DNA of 64,000 nt from Vibrio proteolyticus NBRC 13287 (GTDB lineage Bacteria; Pseudomonadota; Gammaproteobacteria; Enterobacterales; Vibrionaceae), in assembly GCF_000467125.1 (NCBI RefSeq), contig NZ_BATJ01000009.1, positions 62,001 through 126,000 of the forward strand. Reading direction: 5' to 3'. A model generated the notes under the pieces. That model did no database searches. It saw only the letters and a program-made list of their open reading frames with translations, and was not told the DNA's origin. Positions 18,197-26,299 of this stretch are shown piece after piece (position 1 is the first letter of the stretch; each line of letters starts with the position of its first letter). Position numbers and translations under genes: made by a program.

Positions 18197-19480
18197 TCAG
18201 TTCTGCACGCGACGTAAGACCGCTTTTAGCGCGTCAAAGTCGTTATCAAGATCTTCAGACAGCAGCGCCATGGCCGCGTGCTTAGCAAGCGGTGCGGGCA
18301 ACTCCATGTCGGACGCGAGGATCTCATCGACCACTTCTTTGAATTTGGCGGGGTGCGCGGTACACAGGAACAGACCCGTTTCACCCGCTTGCAGTTGCTC
18401 GTCCAACACACGGTAGGCAATCGCACCGTGTGGCTCACATAAGTAGCCTTGCTCAAACAGCGTTTTCACCGACTCTGCACTCTGTGCATCAGATACTGCG
18501 CCTTTACCCAGCGTTTCCAGGCCCCACTCTTTCACCCGACACAACTCTTCAATACGCGGCCAGTTGTTTGGCTGGCTGACGTCCATCGCATTCGAGGTCG
18601 TCGCCACGGTCGGCTTCGGATCCCACTGACCGGTTTGCAGATAACGTGGCACGGTATCGTTCGCATTGGTCGCTGCAATGAAACGTTTGATCGGCAAACC
18701 CAGCGCTTTGGCTAGCAAACCGGCCGTCAGGTTACCAAAGTTACCGCTAGGTACCGACACCACCAGATTCTCACGTTCAGCTTTGCTCATCTGCGCCACC
18801 GCTTCAAAATAGTAACAAATCTGTGCCATCAAACGGCTGATGTTGATCGAGTTAGCGGAGTTCAGACCGATTTCTTCGCGCAGCTCTGCATCGTCAAACG
18901 CTTGCTTCACCAGGGCCTGGCAAGCATCGAAATCGCCGTCAATCGCGACGGTGTGGATGTTTTTCCCTAGCGTACAGAACAGTTTCTCCTGCAGCGGGCT
19001 GATTTTACCTTTCGGATACAGAATCACCACATTGATGTCTTCCATACCGTAAAATGCGTGCGCCACCGCAGCACCGGTGTCACCTGACGTCGCCGTCAGG
19101 ATGGTGATCTTACCCCCATTGGACACCGCCGCCAGTGACTGCGCCATGAAGCGGCCGCCGAAGTCTTTAAACGCCAGTGTCGGACCGTGGAACAGCTCTA
19201 ATGCGTACACACCGTCTTTGACCGCTTTGATCGGCGCCGGAAACTGAAATGCTGCGTCGACCATGGCATTGACCTGTTCTTCACTCAGCTCATCACCGAT
19301 CAACGCCGACAGAATCTTGGTGCTGCGAGTGACAAAATCGTCCGCCAGCAGCGCATCAATATCGTCAAACTGAGGCAGTTGTGACGGGAAAAATAGCCCT
19401 TGATTACGGCCTAATCCTTGGCGAACGGCTTGGCCAAAGGAGACTTGTTCATCATTTTCTTTTATGTTGTAAAGCTTCAT
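18197..19480 (-). CDS. thrC: Threonine synthase
   Basis: 427-residue PLP-dependent enzyme converting O-phosphohomoserine to threonine, the last step of the pathway. Family features are the N-terminal [24 protein letters not shown], the PLP lysine motif [18 protein letters not shown] (around residue 105), the substrate loop [15 protein letters not shown] and the glycine-rich [12 protein letters not shown]. Its ATG overlaps the thrB stop by four bases (ATGA), so translation is coupled. It is the last gene of thrABC; its stop is seven bases from the shared terminator with yadS. Confidence 0.97.
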   Translation of the reverse strand: MKLYNIKENDEQVSFGQAVRQGLGRNQGLFFPSQLPQFDDIDALLADDFVTRSTKILSALIGDELSEEQVNAMVDAAFQFPAPIKAVKDGVYALELFHGPTLAFKDFGGRFMAQSLAAVSNGGKITILTATSGDTGAAVAHAFYGMEDINVVILYPKGKISPLQEKLFCTLGKNIHTVAIDGDFDACQALVKQAFDDAELREEIGLNSANSINISRLMAQICYYFEAVAQMSKAERENLVVSVPSGNFGNLTAGLLAKALGLPIKRFIAATNANDTVPRYLQTGQWDPKPTVATTSNAMDVSQPNNWPRIEELCRVKEWGLETLGKGAVSDAQSAESVKTLFEQGYLCEPHGAIAYRVLDEQLQAGETGLFLCTAHPAKFKEVVDEILASDMELPAPLAKHAAMALLSEDLDNDFDALKAVLRRVQN

Positions 19481-20445
19481 AGCTCACTTCCTGTTACTTT
19501 TGAGCCCTGCTTGTCGAGACGACAAATGTGGACGAATCCTTCTTCATTCTGTACGTAATGCTGTTCCAGCCAGCGGGCAACCCGTTCGGCGACGTCTTTC
19601 TCTTTGCAGATACTGAACAGGGTCGGACCACTGCCGGAAATACCAGTCGCCAGCGCACCAGCGGATGCCGCATATTGGCGCGCGTTGGCAAAGCCTGGCA
19701 GCAGTTTCTCACGATACGGTTCCGCGATCACGTCTTTGATCATCTTCGCGGCGAGCTCAGGCTGACCGGAATGGCAGGCATGAATGAACCCCGCCAGATG
19801 ACGGCCGTGAGCGATGATATCCTGACGACGGTACTGAGACGGCAAGATCTCACGTGCCTCCGCGGTGGAAACCTTGATCCCCGGATAAGCCATCACCCAG
19901 TACCAGTCATCGAAACAGGGCACTGACTGACTGATGATCCCCAGCTCTTCCAACATCAGTTGCACACCACCCAGATAGCAAGGTGCGACGTTGTCGTAAT
20001 GTACCCCGCCGGAAATCTGCCCTTCCATTTCGCCCATCAGCGCCAGCAGCTCGGTCTCATTGAGCGGCTCAGCGTGAAAGCGGTTTAGCGCATCCAGCGC
20101 CGCAACAATCGAGCAGGCACTCGACCCCAGCCCTGAACCGATTGGCATGTTCTTTTCCAGCGTCATGGCGACCGGTTTCAGGCTGACGCCTTTTTTATCC
20201 AGCTCACGAGCAAAGACTCGCCAGCAATCGTACACAATATTGTCTTTGGGGTTGTCCGGCAATTTCGCTACAAAGCGACCTGCGGTTTGCAGGCTGAATG
20301 CCTCTGAGCCTGCGCTGACAGCAACCCGGTCCCCGAGCAAGGTGCCATCTATCGGGGACACCGCGGCCCCCAACACATCAAATCCTACGCTGACGTTGCC
20401 GATTGAAGCCGGTGCGTAAACGACAACATCCATCTCACTACTCAT
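19477..20445 (-). CDS. thrB: Homoserine kinase
   Basis: 322-residue GHMP-family kinase that phosphorylates homoserine with ATP. The GHMP motif is visible as [25 protein letters not shown], in two halves (about residues 88-112), with the N-terminal [20 protein letters not shown] and C-terminal [12 protein letters not shown] motif 3. It starts at ATG 20445, four bases beyond the thrA stop, with GGGG about ten bases before; an ATG at 20433 is an alternative nearer to the E. coli N-terminus. It overlaps thrC by four bases. Confidence 0.96.
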   Translation of the reverse strand: MSSEMDVVVYAPASIGNVSVGFDVLGAAVSPIDGTLLGDRVAVSAGSEAFSLQTAGRFVAKLPDNPKDNIVYDCWRVFARELDKKGVSLKPVAMTLEKNMPIGSGLGSSACSIVAALDALNRFHAEPLNETELLALMGEMEGQISGGVHYDNVAPCYLGGVQLMLEELGIISQSVPCFDDWYWVMAYPGIKVSTAEAREILPSQYRRQDIIAHGRHLAGFIHACHSGQPELAAKMIKDVIAEPYREKLLPGFANARQYAASAGALATGISGSGPTLFSICKEKDVAERVARWLEQHYVQNEEGFVHICRLDKQGSKVTGSEL

Positions 20446-20449
20446 TCCG

Positions 20450-22909
20450 TTAAACCCCTAATTTCCATCCCAACGTCCGCATTACGTCCGCAAATACCCC
20501 AGCCGCAGTGACCTCTGTACCGGCACCGTAACCTCGCAACACCAAAGGAATAGGGTTGTAGTAACGGCTGTAGAAGGCCAGCGCATTTTCACCATCTTTA
20601 ATTTTGAACATAGGATCGTTATCATCGACCGCCGCCATACTGACGCGACACTGGCCGTTGCTGATTTCACCGACGTAACGCAATACTTTGCCATCAACTT
20701 TGGCTTTGGCCGACAAGTCACTGAAGTACGCATCCGCGTCGGGCAGACGAGCCATGAACTCGTCCACTGAACCGGAATCATCAAAACCCGGTGGCAGCGC
20801 CTGATCGACGATCACGTCTTCCAGCTCCAGAGCCATGCCCGCTTCACGTGCCAGGATCAGCAGTTTACGCGCGACATCCATACCCGACAAATCATCGCGG
20901 GGATCCGGCTCAGTAAAACCGTTGTCTTTGGCAATTTGCGTCGCCTGACTAAGCGTCATACCTTCATCCAGCTTACCAAAAATGTACGACAATGAGCCCG
21001 ACAAAATGCCGCTAAAGCGTTCCAGTTCATCGCCGGCAGAAATCAGGTTTTGCAGGTTCTCAATCACAGGTAGCCCTGCTCCTACTGTCGTCTCATACAT
21101 CAGCTTACGACGCGAGCTGCGTGCCACATCGCGTAACTGATGGTAGTAAGCCATGCTGGCGGTGTTGGCTTTTTTGTTGGGCGTCACCACGTGGAAACCG
21201 GCAGCAAGGAAATCTGTGTACTGGTTTGCAATCGCTTCACTTGACGTGCAGTCGACCAACACCGGGTTGATGATGTGATTACGCTGCACCAACGCAATCA
21301 GACGCGCCAGGCTGAACTCTTCTGTCGCGCTGTTCATCCGATCGCGCCAGTGCTCCAGCGGCAGCCCTTCGCTGTCGAGTAACAGCCCTTTGCTGTTGGC
21401 CAGACCACACACGCGAATGACGATGCCTTTCTCCTGCAGCTTGGCTTGTTGTCGCTCGATCTGATCCACCAGCTCGCCGCCCACGCCGCCAACGCCGACC
21501 ACAAACACATCAAGGAAGTGTTTGGAGTTGAACAGGTTCTCGTGACACGCTTTGACCGCTTCCGAGATCTTATCTTCCGGGATCACGGCAGAAATGGCAC
21601 GTTCCGACGATCCCTGGGCAATCGCTACGATGTTGACGTTGACTTCCGCCAGAGATGAGAAGAAACGAGAGGCAACGCCGCGAGACGTGCGCATTCCATC
21701 CCCGACCAGCGTGACAATGGATACGTTATCGATAAAGTCGACCGGCTCTAACAGGCCGTCTTTCAGCTCCAGCTCAAAAGCGTCGCTGAGCGCGCGCTGC
21801 GCCAGTTGCTTATCCTGCGCTTCAATACAAAAGCTGATGCTGTATTCAGACGAAGATTGGGTGATCAGCACAATCGACACACCGGCAGAGGACATGGCGC
21901 CAAACACACGACTGGCCATGCCGACCATGCCTTTCATGCCCGGACCAGAAACGTTGACCATGGTCAGGTCGTTCAAGGTGGTGATGCCTTTGATTGCCAG
22001 ATTGTCTTCCCCGGTATCCTGGCCGATCAGCGTGCCGGCGCCCTGTGGGTTGAAACTGTTTTTGATCAGACAGGGAATATGGAACTGAGCAATCGGGGCA
22101 ATGGTTTTCGGGTGCAGTACCGACGCGCCAAAGTAGGACAATTCCATCGCTTCCTGATAGCTGAGCGATTTCAGTAAGCGCGCGTCATCCACCAAACGGG
22201 GATCACAATTATAGACGCCATCTACGTCAGTCCAGATTTCGCAGCAGTCCGCACGCAGACACGCGGCCAATACCGCCGCCGAGTAATCCGACCCGTTGCG
22301 GCCCAGCGTCACCAGCTCACCTTTTTCATTTCCCGCGGTAAAACCCGGCATGATGTTAACGTGGCCTTGCGGCAAAGGCTGCTGACGGAAATTGTGAGTG
22401 GAGAGGTCGACATCCACCATGGCTTCCAGATGATCGCCACGCGCCAGCAGGTAGTGAACCGGGTCAATCAGGCTGGCTGGCTGACCTTTGGCTTCCAGTA
22501 CCGCCTTCATCAGTTGAATGGAGACGCGTTCGCCTTTACTGATAATGCGCGCATTGACATTGTCCGGGCACATGCCCAGTAAACTGATGCCATGAACAAA
22601 CTGGCGCAGCTGAGACAGTGAGGTTTTGACCTGATGATCAAATGCGTGGCCGTCCAACGCAGGCAGCACCTGCTTGATGTCCTGGAACAAATCGCGGAAC
22701 GAATCTTCCAGCTCGGCAATCTGCAGATCCGCTTCACCGTTGCGCAACGCGCCCTCGATGACCGCGACCAGCTTGTTGGTGGTTTTTCCTGGCGCCGACA
22801 AAACGACGGCCACTTCTTCCTGTTGTGCATTGTTTGCGATGATGTCTGCAGCACGCAGAAAACGGTCAGCATCGGCTAATGATGAACCGCCAAACTTTAA
22901 TACTCGCAT
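20450..22909 (-). CDS. thrA: Bifunctional aspartokinase I / homoserine dehydrogenase I
   Basis: 819-residue fusion catalysing the first and third steps from aspartate to threonine. The aspartokinase domain begins [17 protein letters not shown] and spans about 1-290; ACT domains around 310-455 carry allosteric control, by family threonine feedback; homoserine dehydrogenase runs from about 465, opening with [18 protein letters not shown] as its nucleotide-binding loop. The frame is open to 23014, but ATG 22909 has GGAAGG just upstream and fits the family (820 residues in E. coli); the extra upstream codons lie inside the attenuator hairpin. It is preceded by a thrL leader peptide and terminator. 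Confidence 0.96.
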   Translation of the reverse strand: MRVLKFGGSSLADADRFLRAADIIANNAQQEEVAVVLSAPGKTTNKLVAVIEGALRNGEADLQIAELEDSFRDLFQDIKQVLPALDGHAFDHQVKTSLSQLRQFVHGISLLGMCPDNVNARIISKGERVSIQLMKAVLEAKGQPASLIDPVHYLLARGDHLEAMVDVDLSTHNFRQQPLPQGHVNIMPGFTAGNEKGELVTLGRNGSDYSAAVLAACLRADCCEIWTDVDGVYNCDPRLVDDARLLKSLSYQEAMELSYFGASVLHPKTIAPIAQFHIPCLIKNSFNPQGAGTLIGQDTGEDNLAIKGITTLNDLTMVNVSGPGMKGMVGMASRVFGAMSSAGVSIVLITQSSSEYSISFCIEAQDKQLAQRALSDAFELELKDGLLEPVDFIDNVSIVTLVGDGMRTSRGVASRFFSSLAEVNVNIVAIAQGSSERAISAVIPEDKISEAVKACHENLFNSKHFLDVFVVGVGGVGGELVDQIERQQAKLQEKGIVIRVCGLANSKGLLLDSEGLPLEHWRDRMNSATEEFSLARLIALVQRNHIINPVLVDCTSSEAIANQYTDFLAAGFHVVTPNKKANTASMAYYHQLRDVARSSRRKLMYETTVGAGLPVIENLQNLISAGDELERFSGILSGSLSYIFGKLDEGMTLSQATQIAKDNGFTEPDPRDDLSGMDVARKLLILAREAGMALELEDVIVDQALPPGFDDSGSVDEFMARLPDADAYFSDLSAKAKVDGKVLRYVGEISNGQCRVSMAAVDDNDPMFKIKDGENALAFYSRYYNPIPLVLRGYGAGTEVTAAGVFADVMRTLGWKLGV

Positions 22910-22941
22910 CCCTTCCTCTCCAAATATTGAAAAATCGGTAT

Positions 22942-22981
22942 AAAAAAAGGCCTGTATCTGGTGGGATACAGGCCTTTTTTT
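22942..22981 (-). terminator. thr operon attenuator (intrinsic terminator)
   Basis: Perfect 17-base arms: AAAAAAAGGCCTGTATC at 22942-22958 and its complement at 22965-22981, loop of six bases. It lies between the thrL stop (22995) and the thrA start (22909), on the minus strand, with a seven-base T-run. This is the regulated terminator of the operon. Confidence 0.93.
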
Positions 22982-22994
22982 GAATTTCTTTCGC

Positions 22995-23072
22995 TCAGCA
23001 GCCTGCCCCAACATCGGTGGTGTCGGTAATAATAATGGTGGTGGTCATTACGGTATGGCTGTTGAGAATCAT
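22995..23072 (-). CDS. thrL: thr operon leader peptide
   Basis: 25-codon ORF on the minus strand upstream of thrA. It contains seven Thr codons (residues 7, 10-12, 16, 18, 19) and four Ile codons (2, 13-15); the core reads [10 protein letters not shown]. It ends in VGAGC then TGA, very like the end of the E. coli leader (GNGAG). When charged tRNA-Thr or tRNA-Ile is scarce, the ribosome stalls in this run and the following terminator does not form. The ATG at 23072 has only a weak ribosome binding site; a second in-frame ATG at residue 9 keeps most of the regulatory codons. No in-frame start lies further upstream before a stop. Confidence 0.93.
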   Translation of the reverse strand: MILNSHTVMTTTIIITDTTDVGAGC

Positions 23073-23116
23073 GGTTGAACGTCGTTATACATTGTTTATG
23101 TGTTTGCGTGTTTTTA

Positions 23117-23146
23117 GTCTTACCGCATTTAAACACCCTGAGTCAA
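23117..23146 (-). promoter_or_regulatory. Candidate thr operon promoter
   Basis: On the minus strand TTGACT (23141-23146) and TAAGAC (23117-23122) are separated by 18 bases, ending about 45 bases before the thrL ATG. Match to sigma-70 is good at -35 and moderate at -10. Confidence 0.5.
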
Positions 23147-23352
23147 CTATAAGTTGCAATCTTTTCAGCCAAACCGAGCTTTTCCATTCTTTGCACTTGA
23201 TCCAAATGTTATGCATTGGCGCTCGAATAATCACCAGCCAACGCATATAGTAATAACTATTCGCTATATGATTCTGAGTAGACGTTGAAGTAATTTATGC
23301 TTTAATTAGCTTTACGCAGTGGAACTAACAAATGAAAAGCAGGGAGAGCTTT

Positions 23353-23820
23353 ATGAACAAGTGCATCATGATCATGCTGTTGTTTTTTAGTTCTTTCGTT
23401 GCAGCGACAGAGTTACCGCCACTTCCGTCGCAACTCAATCAATCCCCGCACCGCCTGTTTATTTCGACAGAAAAAGATCCGTCCGGTTTCGACAGCTGGA
23501 CAATTGATAGCGGTTATTCCTATAACCTGTTTGATAAGATCGATCTGTACGTTGGTGCCCGCATCGATAACTCCAACGACATCAGTCAAAGCGGTTTTAT
23601 GAGTGGGGTCAGTTATCAGTTTAACGATCGGGTATCGGTGAAAAGCACCCTGCATTCCCATAAGTTCAAGGAAGAAACCAACAGTCAGGTGATCGATACT
23701 CAGTTGTCCGCGGAAGTCTCCAGCCGAGTCAGGCTGACAGAAAACCTCGATTTGCACGCCACCGTTGATTATCAACAGTGGCAGCAAGGGGTCGAAGTCG
23801 GATTGGGTTTTCGCTTCTAA
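23353..23820 (+). CDS. Hypothetical small outer-membrane-like protein
   Basis: 155 residues from ATG 23353, chosen because AGGGAG lies seven bases before it; an upstream ATG at 23332 would add seven charged residues ahead of the signal peptide. The N-terminus MNKCIMIMLLFFSSFVAA is a plausible Sec signal with cleavage before TEL. The mature part has alternating hydrophobic/polar strands (IDLYVGARID, FMSGVSYQFND, VSVKSTLHSH, DLHATVDYQQW, VEVGLGFRF) and ends in phenylalanine, the classical C-terminal signature of beta-barrel outer-membrane proteins. With only about 137 mature residues, a barrel of about eight strands is the most it could form. I do not recognise a named family. Divergent from thrL, convergent with the RraA-like gene. 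Confidence 0.7.
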   Translation: MNKCIMIMLLFFSSFVAATELPPLPSQLNQSPHRLFISTEKDPSGFDSWTIDSGYSYNLFDKIDLYVGARIDNSNDISQSGFMSGVSYQFNDRVSVKSTLHSHKFKEETNSQVIDTQLSAEVSSRVRLTENLDLHATVDYQQWQQGVEVGLGFRF

Positions 23821-23828
23821 TCACCAGA

Positions 23829-24311
23829 TCAGACATCAAGTTTATCTTTCGACGTTAAAACTCCGTTCCAGTCGGCATAGATGTAATCCCCAGGCTGAAT
23901 CATCTGATTTTGGATGGTTAACGTGACATTGATATCACCTGCACCACGTTTTTCCGTTTTGAACGGGTTGGCGCCTAACGCTTTCACGCCCAGTTCCATT
24001 TCCGCCAGCATCCCCACATCGCGCACCGCGCCATACACGATCACGCCTTCCCAGCCATTTTCGATCGCTTTGATGGCCAGTTGGTCACCCAAAAGTGCAT
24101 GTTGGCAGGAGCCATGTCCGTCCACCACCAACACTTTGCCGTGCCCGTCCTGCTCAAGCATTTCTCGTACTTTCGAGTTATCGTGGTAGCAGCGAACCGT
24201 GGCAATTTCACCCCAAAAGGCGTGTCGACGCCCGTAATTTTGTAACGGTAGATGAATCAGTGTTACCTGTGATTCATATTTATCGCAGATATCGGGGGTT
24301 ATGTCTTTCAT
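23829..24311 (-). CDS. RraA family protein (RNase E inhibitor-like)
   Basis: 160-residue member of the RraA/MenG-like family. It has [26 protein letters not shown] at the N-terminus in two blocks, [42 protein letters not shown] and [10 protein letters not shown], which follow E. coli RraA closely. RraA binds RNase E and inhibits mRNA decay; relatives are 4-hydroxy-4-methyl-2-oxoglutarate aldolases. Vibrios usually carry more than one RraA homologue, so this may be the second paralogue; without the rest of the genome I do not assign the symbol. ATG 24311 is preferred because GGAGG lies five bases before it; ATG 24323 is also in frame. It ends eight bases from the convergent membrane-protein gene. 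Confidence 0.82.
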   Translation of the reverse strand: MKDITPDICDKYESQVTLIHLPLQNYGRRHAFWGEIATVRCYHDNSKVREMLEQDGHGKVLVVDGHGSCQHALLGDQLAIKAIENGWEGVIVYGAVRDVGMLAEMELGVKALGANPFKTEKRGAGDINVTLTIQNQMIQPGDYIYADWNGVLTSKDKLDV

Positions 24312-24350
24312 TGTTTCCTCCATGACATTCTCGTATTCCTTGTACGGTTT

Positions 24351-24752
24351 TCACTCACAACAACGGCTTGTCAGTGCTCCTAAATGTTCCTTTTGCGTCC
24401 CCTGGCACGAGAACAACAGCAGCTCACCATCACGCACATAATAGATGGCATTCTGGGCAAATTCTCTTCCCAGAGAGAGCGCCTTGACCAGCGGCAGTGC
24501 TGCGGCGAAACTCTCCTCCGCCCAGCAAAACTGTGCGTCTCCGACCAACACCGACACCGACACCGACACGTATGAATAATGCCGAAGTCGGCGCTCTAAC
24601 GCATTATTTTTTATACGGTTATATTCGTTTGACATCAGTTGGCTGCGCGGGTTCCATGCGGTAATGATCGCAAACTCCCGACACGTCAACTCTCGAGAAA
24701 AACGGAAAAAAGGCTCGCGATACGCTTGCCACATTTTGGTATCAATCTTCAT
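24351..24752 (-). CDS. DUF3293 domain protein
   Basis: 133-residue cytoplasmic protein. The sequence FAIITAWNPRSQLMSNEYNRIKNNALERRL, read in two blocks, then WAEESFAAALP and ALSLGREFAQNAIYYVRDGELLLFSC, fit DUF3293, a small family of unknown function. There is no signal peptide or membrane helix. The middle reads YVSVSVSVLVGD, encoded by a three-copy hexanucleotide repeat, which looks like a slippage expansion inside the domain. It shares a divergent promoter region of about 320 bases with arcA, including an FNR box 57 bases from its own start. Confidence 0.75.
   Translation of the reverse strand: MKIDTKMWQAYREPFFRFSRELTCREFAIITAWNPRSQLMSNEYNRIKNNALERRLRHYSYVSVSVSVLVGDAQFCWAEESFAAALPLVKALSLGREFAQNAIYYVRDGELLLFSCQGTQKEHLGALTSRCCE
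24548..24569. repeat. Hexanucleotide microsatellite (ACCGAC)3 inside DUF3293 gene
   Basis: Three exact ACCGAC units plus two bases each side. On the coding strand it encodes alternating Val-Ser. Unit length is a multiple of three, so copy change keeps frame. Confidence 0.9.
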
Positions 24753-24808
24753 ATCTGTAGTAATTTTACATTCAAGTATTACTATTAATATTTGTTACAT
24801 GTGAACTC

Positions 24809-24822
24809 TTGATATAAATCAA
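24809..24822. promoter_or_regulatory. Perfect FNR binding site upstream of arcA
   Basis: TTGATATAAATCAA matches the FNR consensus TTGAT-N4-ATCAA at all ten specified bases. Its centre is about 70 bases upstream of the start predicted from the promoter at 24851-24879, a usual class I activation distance. FNR activation of arcA is known in E. coli. Confidence 0.8.
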
Positions 24823-24850
24823 CAAAGTGAATGGAATTAACATTCTGTCA

Positions 24851-24879
24851 TTGTTAGCATGCTGTTAACATTATAGAAT
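24851..24879 (+). promoter_or_regulatory. Candidate arcA promoter
   Basis: TTGTTA (24851-24856), 17-base spacer, TAGAAT (24874-24879). A modest -35 fits an activator-dependent promoter. It implies a leader of about 190 bases before the arcA ATG. Confidence 0.5.
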
Positions 24880-25074
24880 CCGCCTCAGAACAGTAGGATT
24901 ACAACAAGGTTGGAGACCTTTTTTCAGGACGTGACACCACGGATGGCGGGCAACTGAAGGCTGTATTTTTTTAGAAGACTTTGGTTTATTATCGAAAGCA
25001 ATTTACCTGTATGTCACTTTTTGCCTAGAATTTATTCTATTAGTACAATTTTTTCACAAATTTAGGTACCGCCA

Positions 25075-25791
25075 ATGCAAACCCCGCAAATTCTTATCGT
25101 AGAAGATGAGCAAGTAACTCGTAACACTCTTAAGAGTATTTTTGAAGCAGAGGGATACGCTGTTTTTGAGGCCAGTGACGGTGAAGAGATGCACCAGGTG
25201 CTGTCTGATAATCAGGTGAACCTGGTGATCATGGACATCAACCTGCCTGGTAAAAATGGCCTGTTGTTGGCACGCGAACTGCGTGAACAAGCGAACATCG
25301 CCCTGATGTTCCTGACTGGCCGTGATAACGAAGTGGATAAAATCCTGGGCCTTGAAATTGGTGCCGACGATTACATTACCAAACCGTTCAATCCACGCGA
25401 GCTGACCATTCGTGCACGCAACCTGTTGAGCCGCTCGATGAGCGCCAATGCCACGCACGAAGAAAAGCGCAGTGTCGACAAATACAAGTTCAACGGTTGG
25501 GTACTGGATATCAACAGCCGCTCACTGGTTAGCCCAGATGGCGATGGCTACAAGCTGCCACGTTCTGAGTTCCGTGCTCTGCTGCACTTCTGCGAAAACC
25601 CGGGCAAAATTCAAACCCGTGCGGACCTGCTGAAGAAAATGACCGGACGTGAACTTAAGCCGCACGACCGGACCGTCGATGTGACCATCCGTCGTATCCG
25701 TAAACACTTTGAGTCGGTCTCTGGTACACCAGAAATTATTGCCACCATTCACGGTGAAGGCTACCGCTTCTGCGGCGACCTGGAAGAGTAA
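25075..25791 (+). CDS. arcA: Aerobic respiration control response regulator ArcA
   Basis: 238-residue OmpR-type response regulator. The receiver domain (about 1-120) has the acidic pair at residues 10-11, Asp54 in VIMDINLPG as phosphoacceptor, the TG pair in FLTGRDNE and Lys in YITKPFNP. The winged-helix DNA-binding domain follows (about 135-235) with [16 protein letters not shown] and [10 protein letters not shown]. It represses respiratory genes in low oxygen when phosphorylated by ArcB, whose gene lies convergently 500 bases away; in E. coli the two genes are far apart. Upstream are an FNR box and a long leader. A terminator lies 20 bases after the stop. Confidence 0.97.
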   Translation: MQTPQILIVEDEQVTRNTLKSIFEAEGYAVFEASDGEEMHQVLSDNQVNLVIMDINLPGKNGLLLARELREQANIALMFLTGRDNEVDKILGLEIGADDYITKPFNPRELTIRARNLLSRSMSANATHEEKRSVDKYKFNGWVLDINSRSLVSPDGDGYKLPRSEFRALLHFCENPGKIQTRADLLKKMTGRELKPHDRTVDVTIRRIRKHFESVSGTPEIIATIHGEGYRFCGDLEE

Positions 25792-25811
25792 TTCCCTTCC
25801 CTAACAACGAC

Positions 25812-25839
25812 AAAGGCTTGCCAAATGGCAAGCCTTTTT
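25812..25839. terminator. Terminator between arcA and the lipoprotein gene
   Basis: AAAGGCTTGCCA / TGGCAAGCCTTT stem with a T-run on the plus strand; an A-run on the left side also allows function for the convergent operon. Confidence 0.88.
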
Positions 25840-25852
25840 GCTTCTTGGCGCA

Positions 25853-26299
25853 TCAATACACCACATCAATTTTCACGTTTTTCTCGATCAGCCACTGCGT
25901 CTTTGCTCCTTCCGATAAACGCAATGCCACATCGACGCGCGCACGGTCATTGACGCCGACAGGCTCAGCAAACACCACTTCCCAACGGTTTTCACTTTGA
26001 GTCCGGACTTCCAGTTGCTTGGCATCGATCTGCCAGGTGTTGTCTCCTTGCTTGATGATCAGAACTTCGGCATCCAGATCCGCCGGCATAGACTGATCTG
26101 AGCTGAGGTACAACGCCCCGTGCAGCACCTGGTCAGTTTCTTCTTCCACTGTCGGCATTTTGTTCAGCCACAATGTGCTTTTGAGTGACACTGCAATATT
26201 GGCAATGGTCGCCACATTCGATTGCTCCCACGCTACTGGATGAGCGCTGCATCCCCACAACAACACGCTCGTCAGACAAGCCACGGCTAACTTTTTCAT
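25853..26299 (-). CDS. Hypothetical lipoprotein translationally coupled to arcB
   Basis: 148 residues from ATG 26299, which overlaps the arcB stop codon as ATGA; GGGGAG lies a few bases before it inside the end of arcB. The N-terminus MKKLAVACLTSVLLWGC is a lipoprotein signal with lipobox LLWGC (Cys17). The residue after Cys is Ser, so sorting to the outer membrane is expected. The mature part is a soluble beta-rich domain with few landmarks (LHGALYLSSD, EVLIIKQGDNTWQIDAKQLE, RARVDVALRLSEGAKTQWLIE). I do not recognise a family. Being the last gene after arcB, it might act in envelope or redox sensing, but that is only context. Confidence 0.8.
   Translation of the reverse strand: MKKLAVACLTSVLLWGCSAHPVAWEQSNVATIANIAVSLKSTLWLNKMPTVEEETDQVLHGALYLSSDQSMPADLDAEVLIIKQGDNTWQIDAKQLEVRTQSENRWEVVFAEPVGVNDRARVDVALRLSEGAKTQWLIEKNVKIDVVY

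Larger units (their letters stand above)
24753..25074. promoter_or_regulatory. Divergent promoter region of DUF3293 gene and arcA
   Basis: 322-base AT-rich gap. It holds an FNR palindrome (24809-24822), a candidate sigma-70 promoter (24851-24879), a small hairpin with T-run (24906-24924: AAGGT / ACCTT, then TTTT), and otherwise a long arcA leader in which I see no ORF of note. Confidence 0.7.
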
